Under the pieces are notes generated by a model. It saw nothing but the letters and a program-made list of their open reading frames with translations. It did no database searches and was not told the DNA's origin. From Acidobacteriota bacterium (GTDB lineage Bacteria > Acidobacteriota > Terriglobia > Acidiferrales > UBA7541): DNA of 16,155 nt. Positions 7,019-13,372 of this stretch are shown in pieces. The stretch is taken from positions 3,049 through 19,203 of the forward strand of contig PMOV01000107.1 of NCBI GenBank assembly GCA_003161195.1. Reading direction: 5' to 3'. Position 1 is the stretch's first letter. The number at the start of each line of letters is the position of its first letter. A program made the position numbers and the translations under genes.

Positions 7019-7801
7019 TTACTGGATGTAAAAATAGCCATCGCGAGTCGTCAGTCGCAGGGGCACTCCGAACAATTCGGAGAGGCGCACCGCCGTGAGG
7101 GTGGTGCTCTTCGGACCGTCGGCGACAATGCGCCCGTTTTTGAGGAGAATGACGCGGTCGATCTCCGGCATGATCTCAGAGACGTGGTGGGTCACTAGCA
7201 GGATGCCGAGGCCGGATTGCGCCAGGCCTCTCAGCGTTTCGCGCAGGTCGATCTGGGCGGCGATGTCCAGGGCATTGCTCGGTTCGTCGAGCAGCAGGCT
7301 CTGCGGCTCGTGGACCAGGGCGCGCGCGATGAGCGTACGCTGGGCTTCGCCGGAGGACATCTGAGAGAGTGGGCGGTGGGCCAGGTGGGCAATCCCAATT
7401 CGGGAAAGAGCGGCGTCGGCACGTTCCTGCAGGTGTGCGTCCGGACGATGATGCGGGAAGATGCGGGTGCTGCTGAAGAAACCGGAGATGACTACGTCGC
7501 GGCCGGTGGCGTCGGAGGTACAAGCGGCGAGGAGATCGGGGGAGACGACGCCGAGGTGGTTGCGAAGTTGGAAGATGTCCCAACGCCGGCGGCCAAGAAT
7601 TTCTGCTGAGGAATCGGGCTGTGCAAAGGGGTAGCATTCGCGAGTTATCGTCTTGATAATGGTGGACTTGCCGCAGCCGTTGGGGCCCAGAATGCAGACG
7701 TGCTCGCCGAGTTCGATGCGGAGATTTACGGCCGAGAGGGCGGGAGTTTCGGAGCTCCCGCGGAAGACGATGACGTTGCGGAAGTCGATGAGCGGAGGCA
7801 T
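7019..7801 (-). CDS. ABC transporter ATP-binding protein, orphan
   Basis: A 260-residue ATPase with Walker A GPNGCGKST (39-47), signature MSSGEAQ (148-154), Walker B LLLDEP (169-174) with catalytic E173, and H-loop H205. The segment RNHLGVVSPDL (80-90), where the Q-loop should lie, has no obvious glutamine. This resembles the YlmA/ModF-like group rather than a typical importer ATPase, but that placement is tentative. No permease or binding protein lies next to it, so it either joins a membrane partner encoded elsewhere or acts in a non-transport role. The start is uncertain: ATG 7801 gives a normal N terminus (MPPLIDFRNV) but has no Shine-Dalgarno sequence, and an in-frame TTG at 7837 would add 12 residues. 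A candidate RNA or leader with a terminator lies 100-280 bp upstream on the same strand. Confidence 0.9.
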   Translation of the reverse strand: MPPLIDFRNVIVFRGSSETPALSAVNLRIELGEHVCILGPNGCGKSTIIKTITRECYPFAQPDSSAEILGRRRWDIFQLRNHLGVVSPDLLAACTSDATGRDVVISGFFSSTRIFPHHRPDAHLQERADAALSRIGIAHLAHRPLSQMSSGEAQRTLIARALVHEPQSLLLDEPSNALDIAAQIDLRETLRGLAQSGLGILLVTHHVSEIMPEIDRVILLKNGRIVADGPKSTTLTAVRLSELFGVPLRLTTRDGYFYIQ

Positions 7802-7905
7802 GGCGCAACAGTGTAGCGCGAGACGAAGTGTGCGCAAAAAAGCGTCTTAAACAGGCTCAAAAGAGGCGATTTAGGTGCGAATGCGCCGGCGTGAATTCCC
7901 TGAAC

Positions 7906-8077
7906 GACAAAACTAAGGAGGCGAAAATCGCGAGGACCTCCGCCTCCCGGGGTGGTGGGTGATGCGAAGACAGCCTGAGTGCGTCAGCAGATTCCGTTGT
8001 GCGGAGCCTGCGGCTACACTTTCGCACTGCGTAAGGAATGCGCCAGGGAGCCAGAGCACACAGGGAGCCTTCTATTG
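7906..8077 (-). ncRNA. Candidate structured RNA of about 170 nt (6S-like architecture) or leader of the ABC gene
   Basis: A minus-strand transcript starting near 8077 would follow a good promoter and end at a GC hairpin with a T-rich tail. Reading the minus strand, complementary arms are: GAAGGC (8072-8067) with GTCTTC (7971-7966, one G-U); CCTGTGTGC (8064-8056) with GCACTCAGG (7982-7974, 8 of 9 paired); ATTCC (8039-8035) with GGAAT (7995-7991); GTGCG (8027-8023) with CGCAC (8003-7999); and AGCC (8015-8012) with GGCT (8008-8005). They nest in order, leaving a large unpaired bubble (about 16 and 8 nt) between two helical arms. 6S RNA has this general plan, but I do not recognise conserved sequence from it. 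It could equally be an attenuator or riboswitch for the ABC gene, whose start is 70-105 bases downstream. Folding was by eye; ends are estimates. Confidence 0.35.
7917..7947 (-). terminator. Terminator-like hairpin downstream of candidate RNA
   Basis: GGAGGCG (7917-7923) pairs with CGCCTCC (7941-7947) around 17 bases, and the inner GAGGACCTC (7932-7940) can pair with itself. On the minus strand the stem is followed by TTAGTTTTG. The T-rich side shows that any terminator function is for minus-strand transcription, towards the ABC gene. Confidence 0.45.
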
Positions 8078-8083
8078 CCAAGG

Positions 8084-8113
8084 TTTTTACACCCGTGTCC
8101 GCCCGAGTGTCAA
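8084..8113 (-). promoter_or_regulatory. Sigma-70-like promoter for candidate RNA
   Basis: On the minus strand a perfect TTGACA (8113-8108) is followed after 18 bases by TAAAAA (8089-8084), 4 of 6 matches to the -10 consensus. No protein start with a ribosome-binding site follows within 200 bases, which points to a non-coding transcript or a long leader. Confidence 0.45.
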
Positions 8114-8377
8114 CCGCAAAACGGCAGCGTGAGGTCAGAATTTAACGTTATTTACGGCGTATTCATCAAATTTGGTACCGAGGCGTGCAGGGACCCCCAG
8201 GTAATCGACCGGCAGCGCGGCCTGCCACGCGCCCGTAACCTTTGCCGGGGCCACGAGTCCTATGCTTAGCGGGAATCCAAGCGGGACTGCCAGGCAGCAG
8301 GGGAGCGTCCTGAATCACCCTCTTTAAGGATAGGCTAGAGAAATGGCGTGCGGGTCAGAATGCTGTAGGACGCGCGA
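8114..8377. other. Non-coding stretch upstream of the ECF sigma gene
   Basis: No credible protein gene is seen here. It contains GGCAG (8211-8215) with CTGCC (8222-8226), a perfect 11-bp palindrome CTGCCAGGCAG (8287-8297), and AGCGGGA repeated at 8268-8274 and 8280-8286. These may be control sites for the sigma gene. I could not assign a promoter with confidence. Confidence 0.3.
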
Positions 8378-8995
8378 ATGAGCGCGGAGGGCGATCTTAT
8401 ACAACGCATACTGGCCGGAGAAACGGAACTTTTTCACGACTTGATCCGGCCCTGCGAACGAATGGTCTATCTGACGGCGCTTTCGATGATGAAGGACGAA
8501 GCGGAGGCCGAAGATGCCACGCAGGAAGCGATGCTCAAGGCCTACCGCGCGCTGCGATCGTTTCAAGGCGAGGCCAAATTCAGCACTTGGCTGGTGGCCA
8601 TTACGCTGAACGAATGCCGACGGAAGCTGCGCATCGCGAAACGGGCGACGTTCGAGTCGCTCGACGAAGGAGGAACGGAGTACGAAGGAGAGTTCACGCC
8701 GGCCGTACTGACGGACTGGCGCGAAGTTCCGCTCGAAGCATTGGAACGCAAAGAGATCCGCCAAGCGGTGGTAGCTGCGGTGGGCGAGTTGCCGCCCATC
8801 TATCGCCAGGTGTTCACCCTGCGGGATATTGAAGAGCTCGATGTGCGCGAGACAGCGGAAGTGCTGGGCCTGAGCGCGAACGTCGTTAAAGTTCGCCTGC
8901 ACCGGGCCCGTCTGCTGTTACAGAAACGACTGGCGCCGATCCTGAAAGCTGCACGGACCGGGCGCAGGCGCTTTTTCTGGTGGAGCACGACATGA
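8378..8995 (+). CDS. ECF-type RNA polymerase sigma factor
   Basis: A 205-residue group IV sigma factor that directs RNA polymerase to a small stress or envelope regulon. Region 2 (about 20-87) includes the -10-binding, core-binding segment DATQEAMLKAYRALRSF (46-62) and FSTWLVAITLNECRRKLR (68-85). Region 4 (about 122-185) has the -35-binding helix-turn-helix LPPIYRQVFTLRDIEELDV (138-156) and ETAEVLGLSANVVKVRLHRAR (158-178, quoted in part). A variable linker (88-118) separates them. It ends with a basic/aromatic tail (RTGRRRFFWW). Start ATG 8378 is preceded by AGGA at seven bases. Its stop overlaps the start of the anti-sigma gene (ATGA, 8992-8995), so the two are translationally coupled and the sigma factor is expected to be held inactive by its neighbour. 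The inducing signal is unknown. Confidence 0.94.
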   Translation: MSAEGDLIQRILAGETELFHDLIRPCERMVYLTALSMMKDEAEAEDATQEAMLKAYRALRSFQGEAKFSTWLVAITLNECRRKLRIAKRATFESLDEGGTEYEGEFTPAVLTDWREVPLEALERKEIRQAVVAAVGELPPIYRQVFTLRDIEELDVRETAEVLGLSANVVKVRLHRARLLLQKRLAPILKAARTGRRRFFWWSTT

Positions 8996-9267
8996 GACTG
9001 AAGTGCGAGCACGTCTGGAACTATATTTCGGACTACATCGACGGGTCAGTGGACGCACAGCTGCGCGACGAGATAGAAAAACACCTGGAACATTGCGAGA
9101 TTTGTACCGCGGTGCTGGACTCCACACGGAATATCCTGGTTTTGACGGCGGATGAGCGGACGTTTGAGCTGCCCGTGGGCTTTAGCGAGCGGCTACATGC
9201 GCGGCTGGCGGAGGAACTGGTGGGGCACACCGCGGGCGGAGACGCGGACTCTTCCGCCGAGCTTTAA
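8992..9267 (+). CDS. Soluble zinc-binding anti-sigma factor (zf-HC2/ZAS type)
   Basis: A 91-residue protein with the anti-sigma zinc-finger pattern H31-x3-C35-x2-C38 (HLEHCEIC) and an additional N-terminal C5. Together these form the usual His/Cys zinc site. This family binds the cognate ECF sigma factor and releases it on a signal, often oxidation of the zinc cysteines. There is no transmembrane helix after the finger, so it is a cytoplasmic sensor rather than a membrane relay. The ATG at 8992 is chosen over the in-frame GTG at 8980 because GGAG (8982-8985) sits six bases ahead and because it makes the ATGA overlap with the sigma gene. The C-terminal third (about 58-91) is acidic and without a recognised domain. 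Redox control is inferred from the family, not shown. Confidence 0.88.
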   Translation: MRLKCEHVWNYISDYIDGSVDAQLRDEIEKHLEHCEICTAVLDSTRNILVLTADERTFELPVGFSERLHARLAEELVGHTAGGDADSSAEL

Positions 9268-9311
9268 GGGAAGGCTCGACTGGGCGTAAGCGGTACCCGT
9301 GTGGCGGAATT

Positions 9312-9785
9312 TTAGTGCGGCGGATGGTGCAGGAGCGGGTGGGTGAGCCACTCGGCGGCCAGCAGCGCCAGCGTCAGCACAGAAAGTATCAACTGCGCGC
9401 GCTCGCTGGCGCGCTTTTTCGCTGTTAGCGGGACGCGGCGCCATTGCGCGGCGGGGCGGTTCCGCAGCCTGCGGGCGTTCCACAATAAATAGAGATTGAT
9501 GAGCGCGCCGGCCAGCGCGAAAAGCATCATCGGGATGCGGATGGCGTCAGAGTGAAAGCCCTTCGCGGGGGTATCGACGCCGGCGGCCGCCACCAGCGCC
9601 GTCAGACCGATAGCCACGCGCACGCCGCTGATAGCCAGAACGGCAGTGCAGATGCTCTGCAGCAAAGCAAACAGCAACGTTGACCAAGTGAGCAGTTTGG
9701 AGGTTCCGGGGCCTTCGCCCGGTCGTTGCGCCGCAATGGCGGCGTCCGGCGGAGGTAGAGCGCCACTGGTGTCGGTGCTGGCCAC
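9312..9785 (-). CDS. Hypothetical multi-pass membrane protein
   Basis: Not recognised. From the GTG at 9785 the protein has 157 residues: a short polar, proline-rich N terminus, a hydrophobic region of about 35 residues that could be two helices (about 34-68), a third helix (about 82-101) followed by a basic stretch (NARRLRNRP), and a last helix near the C terminus (about 129-147). It ends in a histidine-rich tail (HPLLHHPPH). The frame stays open to a TTG at 9863, which would add 26 residues. The GTG is preferred because the added part overlaps AT-rich, promoter-like DNA, but neither start has a clear ribosome-binding site. It follows the hybrid kinase gene on the same strand and may belong to that transcript. 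Hydrophobicity and length make a real gene likely; the function is open. Confidence 0.6.
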   Translation of the reverse strand: MASTDTSGALPPPDAAIAAQRPGEGPGTSKLLTWSTLLFALLQSICTAVLAISGVRVAIGLTALVAAAGVDTPAKGFHSDAIRIPMMLFALAGALINLYLLWNARRLRNRPAAQWRRVPLTAKKRASERAQLILSVLTLALLAAEWLTHPLLHHPPH

Positions 9786-9893
9786 GCAGGCCAAAGTATC
9801 AGAATTTGCAGATTTCCGCAGGTGCCCGGCCGGCAGGAAGACCCCGGATTTCCCGGACGCCAACCGCCAGGGCCGCGCTTCAGGCGGCGCAAT

Positions 9894-11861
9894 TCAGACA
9901 TTCGTGGTCACGGATTTGCTATCGAGCACTTCGCGCACCAGGCGAGCGAGCGCCGAGGGGCTGTAGGGCTTCTGCAAGTAGTGTTCGGCGCCGGAAACTT
10001 CCGCCACGCCATGATTCTCTTGCGCGTAACCGCTGGTAAACAGTATCGGCAAATTCTCAAAACGTTGCAGGAGCTTGCGGGCCGTCGCCGGGCCCCCAAG
10101 GTTCGGCATGATCATATCCAGAATGGCCAAGTCCGGCGTCCCTTGCTGCGCCAAGCGGATGGCTTCTTCGCCGTCGGCCGCCGACAAAACTTTGTAGCCG
10201 AGCGAAAGCAGCGTGGTGCGCGCCATCTCCCGGATGGAGTCATGATCCTCGGCGAGCAGAATCGTCTCCGTGCCGCGCAGCTGCCGGGAATGCAGCCCAG
10301 AGGGTTTGGACGCCTGGGCGTCCATCGCCGATTTCTCCATCAGCGGGAAATACACGCGGAACAGGCTCCCCTGGCCCGGCTCGCTATACACGTGAATAAA
10401 CCCGCCGTGCTGCTTGACGATGCCGTACACCGTGGCCAGCGCCATGCCGCGTGAAGTAGCATGGGTAGCGTTCGTGAAGAAAGGCTCGAAGATGTGTTCC
10501 CGCGTTTCGGCGTCCATGCCGATACCTGTATCCGCCACCGACAGCACCGCATAGGAACCCGGGCTGACGTACGGATAGAACCGGCAGAACGAGTCATCGA
10601 GGTCGGCGATCTCCGTCTCAATGCGTAACACTCCGCCGCTCGGCATGGAGTCGCGGGCATGCAGGCAAAGGTTCATAAGCACGTGCTCGATTTGCGTTGC
10701 ATCGGCTTTGATGGGTTCCAGCGGCGCGGTTATGAATTTCAGTTTAATGTTTTTTCCGAGTACTTTGTCGAGGAAGTCCGTGAGGCCGCCGGCGATGGTG
10801 TTCAGATCCACGGCGCTGGGTTGCAGAATCTGGCGCCGGGCGAACGCCAGGAGTTCGCGCGTCAAAGTGGCAGCCCGATCGGCTTGCTCGCGAATGCGGG
10901 TGAAGCGCTCGGTGGATTGTTTGCTCGAGGCATTCTGGTCCAGGCCCAGTTCCGCCCATCCGGCGATGGCTCCAATGACGTTGTTAAATTCATGCGCGAT
11001 GCCCCCGGCCAGCTGCCCGATGGCTTCAAACTTCTGCGCCTGTCGTAACTGGCGCTCCATGACCCGCAATTCCGTTACGTCTTCGACGATGATTTCCACC
11101 GAGCCTTTCGGATCGGGTGGCGCCAGCAGCCGAATGTGCAACCGCACCGTCAGCAGTCCGCCGTCCAGGCGGCGCCATTCCGCTTCCGCGCCGTGGATCT
11201 GGCCCAATTCGTTACATGACGCCATGAACTGGGCGAACTGTTCCGGGTAGCGGAAAACGTCCTGCACCCCGGCGATTTGCGGTTGTCCGGGCTGCAGGTT
11301 GAGGATGCGCAGCAGCGCCGGATTGGTGTCGATGAATGTGCCATCGCCCGTGGTCCGGCAGATGCCGTAGATGGAATACTCGACCAGGTCGCGATTGCGC
11401 GCCTCGGACATGCGCAGGGACTCCCGCGTGGCCAGGTACTCGCGCCGGCGGTGCTGCTCCGCCATGGCCCGCGGCAGCGCCGTAGCCAGGCGCGAGAGAT
11501 GACCTTTCAGAACGCAATCATCGACGCCACGCTTGATGCAATCGACGGCCGCCTCATCGCCCAAGTGCCCGGTCACCAGGATGAACGGAACTTCCGGCGA
11601 CACGGAACGCACATACACGAAGGCGTCCATGCCCGTCCACCCCGGAAAACGGTAGTCGCAGATGACCGCGTCGCAGGAACCCGCGGAGAATGCCGCCTCA
11701 AACTGCGCCCTGTTGCTGGCATGCACATGCGAATAGGCAATGCCGCTGCGGGAAAGCTCGAGCAATAGCAGCGCCAGGTCTTCCTCGGAGTCCTCGACGA
11801 TCAAGAGGCGCAGCGGCGCGTTCGCTGCCGCGGGGCGCTGCGGCGGAGTTTCGATGCTCAT
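9894..11861 (-). CDS. Hybrid histidine kinase REC-PAS-HisKA-HATPase-REC with altered ATP-binding boxes
   Basis: A 655-residue cytoplasmic signalling protein without membrane helices. Domains: receiver 1 (about 17-135; E23/D24, phospho-acceptor D69, T97, K119), PAS sensor (about 150-270), HisKA (about 276-345; phospho-His H290 in GIAHEFNN), HATPase (about 388-508) and receiver 2 (about 532-648; E538/D539, D582, K631). Both receivers look intact. In the ATPase the G1 box (ADTGIGM, 443-449) and F box (FEPFFT, 458-463) are normal. The N-box Asn that normally binds Mg is His (H401 in LCLHARDSM), and the ATP lid GTGLGL reads SRGMAL (470-475). Autophosphorylation may be weak or absent. The first codon overlaps the stop of the upstream REC-GGDEF gene (ATGA), so the two are coupled. 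Alternative reading: a phosphatase or phosphotransfer scaffold. Confidence 0.92.
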   Translation of the reverse strand: MSIETPPQRPAAANAPLRLLIVEDSEEDLALLLLELSRSGIAYSHVHASNRAQFEAAFSAGSCDAVICDYRFPGWTGMDAFVYVRSVSPEVPFILVTGHLGDEAAVDCIKRGVDDCVLKGHLSRLATALPRAMAEQHRRREYLATRESLRMSEARNRDLVEYSIYGICRTTGDGTFIDTNPALLRILNLQPGQPQIAGVQDVFRYPEQFAQFMASCNELGQIHGAEAEWRRLDGGLLTVRLHIRLLAPPDPKGSVEIIVEDVTELRVMERQLRQAQKFEAIGQLAGGIAHEFNNVIGAIAGWAELGLDQNASSKQSTERFTRIREQADRAATLTRELLAFARRQILQPSAVDLNTIAGGLTDFLDKVLGKNIKLKFITAPLEPIKADATQIEHVLMNLCLHARDSMPSGGVLRIETEIADLDDSFCRFYPYVSPGSYAVLSVADTGIGMDAETREHIFEPFFTNATHATSRGMALATVYGIVKQHGGFIHVYSEPGQGSLFRVYFPLMEKSAMDAQASKPSGLHSRQLRGTETILLAEDHDSIREMARTTLLSLGYKVLSAADGEEAIRLAQQGTPDLAILDMIMPNLGGPATARKLLQRFENLPILFTSGYAQENHGVAEVSGAEHYLQKPYSPSALARLVREVLDSKSVTTNV

Positions 11862-12820
11862 GCGCGCACCTGCGTCAGTGCCTCATCGACGCGCAGCCCC
11901 GCTTCGACGATATCGAGGAATTCCGCGAAGGTCATGCGCTCGTCGGAACAGGTCCACATCCCGCCATTGGTCACCAAACGCAGAGGGACGTAAGAGTCGC
12001 GCTGCTTGGCAACCGCGTCGAGCCGCCGTTCGAGCCGCTGCCGCACGATGGCCGCGCCTTCCACCGTCGAGTCCACCGCCAGAGCGGCGAAATGCGCCTC
12101 GCCGATGCGCGCCAGGATATCGCTGCGCCGAAAGCAGGCCGTCAGCGCCGCGGTTACGTCCTGCAATGCGTGGTCGGCCGCCGTGTGACCTTCCGCTTCG
12201 CGCAGCGCGTGGAAATTCTGCACCAGCACGCAGAACAGGGCCATGGACCCGCGGCTGCGGCGCGCTATGTCCATGGTGTTGGAGCCCAGGGTAAGCATGC
12301 CCTCTCGCGTGTACAGGCCGGTCACCGGATCGCGCAGCAAGTCCGCCAGGCCCTCCACGGTGTTGCGTTCCAGGGCGCTTCGTAAAACACGCGAGAGCGT
12401 CGCGCCGTTTATGTACTCGCGCAGCACGTAGTCCAGAGCGCCTTCGTCGAGCGTCAGCTTGGCGTCTTCCTTCTGCGTTTCGTCGGCTAGCACGATCAAC
12501 GGAACATGCGGGGCCGCGCGCCGCACGCGACGGAAGGTTTCTTTCAGGTGCGGGTAGCACACCGCCAGATCGAGCAGGATGATTTCGGGATCCACGACGA
12601 TCAGTGTGGGGATGAGCGTCGTCACGCTCGAAACCGCGGTCAACTCCAGGGCATGCTCTGGAGCGGAATAAAGAGCGCGCAAAGCCTGTGCCGCACTCCC
12701 GCTGGAGTCGCCGGCGAGCAAAATGCGGATCCTCTTAGGCCGCGCGGCGGGCGCTGCAAACTGGATGGCGGAGACCGCGGTATCGGCTTGCGAGATCGGA
12801 GAACCAGAATGGGCTATCAC
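11858..12820 (-). CDS. Receiver-GGDEF protein with degenerate active site and retained I-site
   Basis: A 320-residue protein. The N-terminal receiver-like domain (about 31-150) keeps D84 as possible phospho-acceptor and one acidic residue (D38). The usual Thr/Ser is Ala (A112) and the usual Lys is Arg (R134), so its phosphorylation is doubtful. The C-terminal GGDEF domain (about 160-315) opens with the familiar RDPVTGLYTREG (163-174), but the catalytic GGDEF reads GEAHF (240-244). It is therefore very unlikely to make c-di-GMP. The RxxD inhibitory site (R231-D234) is present at the correct five-residue distance, so it could still bind c-di-GMP as a sensor. Start is GTG 12820; its ribosome-binding site is weak. 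Its stop overlaps the start of the hybrid kinase, pointing to a shared pathway. A promoter is proposed at 12896-12923. Confidence 0.85.
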   Translation of the reverse strand: MIAHSGSPISQADTAVSAIQFAAPAARPKRIRILLAGDSSGSAAQALRALYSAPEHALELTAVSSVTTLIPTLIVVDPEIILLDLAVCYPHLKETFRRVRRAAPHVPLIVLADETQKEDAKLTLDEGALDYVLREYINGATLSRVLRSALERNTVEGLADLLRDPVTGLYTREGMLTLGSNTMDIARRSRGSMALFCVLVQNFHALREAEGHTAADHALQDVTAALTACFRRSDILARIGEAHFAALAVDSTVEGAAIVRQRLERRLDAVAKQRDSYVPLRLVTNGGMWTCSDERMTFAEFLDIVEAGLRVDEALTQVRA

Positions 12821-12895
12821 CTTGGACCTGCAGGCGCGCGAGACTGGAGAGGGCAGTCCTCTGAACAGACAAAGAGCGGGGTAAGGGGTAGGGGC

Positions 12896-12923
12896 ATTGT
12901 GACGCGGGGCGGGGCGGAGTCAA
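12896..12923 (-). promoter_or_regulatory. Promoter for the REC-GGDEF / kinase operon
   Basis: On the minus strand TTGACT (12923-12918) and CACAAT (12901-12896) are 16 bases apart: 5 of 6 and 4 of 6 consensus matches. The spacer is almost pure G/C. The GTG start lies about 75 bases downstream. The sites lie in the 187-bp gap after the dehydratase gene. Confidence 0.38.
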
Positions 12924-13007
12924 TAGGACTAGGCCGCGGAAGTGAAACAGTACGTTTTTGGTATTGCTCTCCTTTCGGCGTTTACGCTCCGCTCTCGCCG
13001 CAATTCT

Positions 13008-13298
13008 CTACGCGCCGAAAATCTCGTTGATCTTCACCGCCAGCTCGAAATCCAGATTACTCAGACCGTCTACGCTGTGCGTCTGCAGATCGATCACCAC
13101 CTTGTTCCACACGTTGCACCAGTCCGGATGATGGTTCATTCCCTCCGCCACCAGTGCCACGCGCGTCATGTTGCCGAACGCGGCGACGAAATCCTTGCAC
13201 TCGAACGCGCGGTGCAGCTTGCCGTTCACCAGGCTCCAGCCTTTGGCCACATTCATCTGTTCCTTCACTTCGGCTTCGCTGAGTTTTTTGGCGTGCAC
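13008..13298 (-). CDS. Pterin-4a-carbinolamine dehydratase (4a-hydroxytetrahydrobiopterin dehydratase)
   Basis: A 96-residue enzyme of the PCD/PhhB/DCoH family. It dehydrates 4a-hydroxy-tetrahydropterin so the cofactor of aromatic amino acid hydroxylases can be recycled. The active-site motif GMNHHPDWCNVWNKVVIDL (53-71) carries the two histidines H56 and H57, and THSVDGLSNLDF (73-84) adds H74 and D77. The length is typical. Start is GTG 13298, backed by a strong GGGGAGG five bases upstream. No phenylalanine hydroxylase is in the window. Many bacteria have such orphan members, some thought to serve molybdopterin or other pterin metabolism, so the physiological substrate is uncertain. Directly upstream is a run of 13-bp repeats that includes a TTGACA (minus, 13361-13356), possibly its promoter. 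Confidence 0.93.
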   Translation of the reverse strand: MHAKKLSEAEVKEQMNVAKGWSLVNGKLHRAFECKDFVAAFGNMTRVALVAEGMNHHPDWCNVWNKVVIDLQTHSVDGLSNLDFELAVKINEIFGA

Positions 13299-13307
13299 GG
13301 AAGCCTC

Positions 13308-13372
13308 CCCTTAAATTACGAAGTTAGATTACAAAGTTGAGTTGCAAAGTTGAACTGTCAAGTTAAGCTGCC
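13308..13372. repeat. Run of degenerate 13-bp direct repeats upstream of the pterin dehydratase
   Basis: AAGTT recurs at 13321, 13334, 13347 and 13360, exactly 13 bp apart. Units read AAGTTAGATTACA, AAGTTGAGTTGCA, AAGTTGAACTGTC and AAGTTAAGCTGCC. A fifth, weaker unit at 13308-13320 shares TTA-ATTAC with the first. The run is markedly AT-richer than its surroundings and begins 10 bp upstream of the dehydratase GTG. Confidence 0.7.

Noticed and set aside
7857..8081. Minus-strand 74-codon frame within the candidate RNA region
   Set aside because: No ribosome-binding site or domain; its region is better explained by nested stems and the terminator-like hairpin.
7979..8269. Plus-strand 96-codon frame upstream of the sigma gene
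   Set aside because: No recognisable motif, composition unlike neighbouring genes, and it runs antisense through the proposed promoter and RNA.
9822..10454. Plus-strand 210-codon frame opposite the kinase C terminus
   Set aside because: Opposite an unmistakable receiver domain; no independent support.
13308..13372. The 13-bp repeats as a CRISPR array or plasmid iterons
   Set aside because: Units are far too short and contiguous for CRISPR, and no replication or Cas gene is present.
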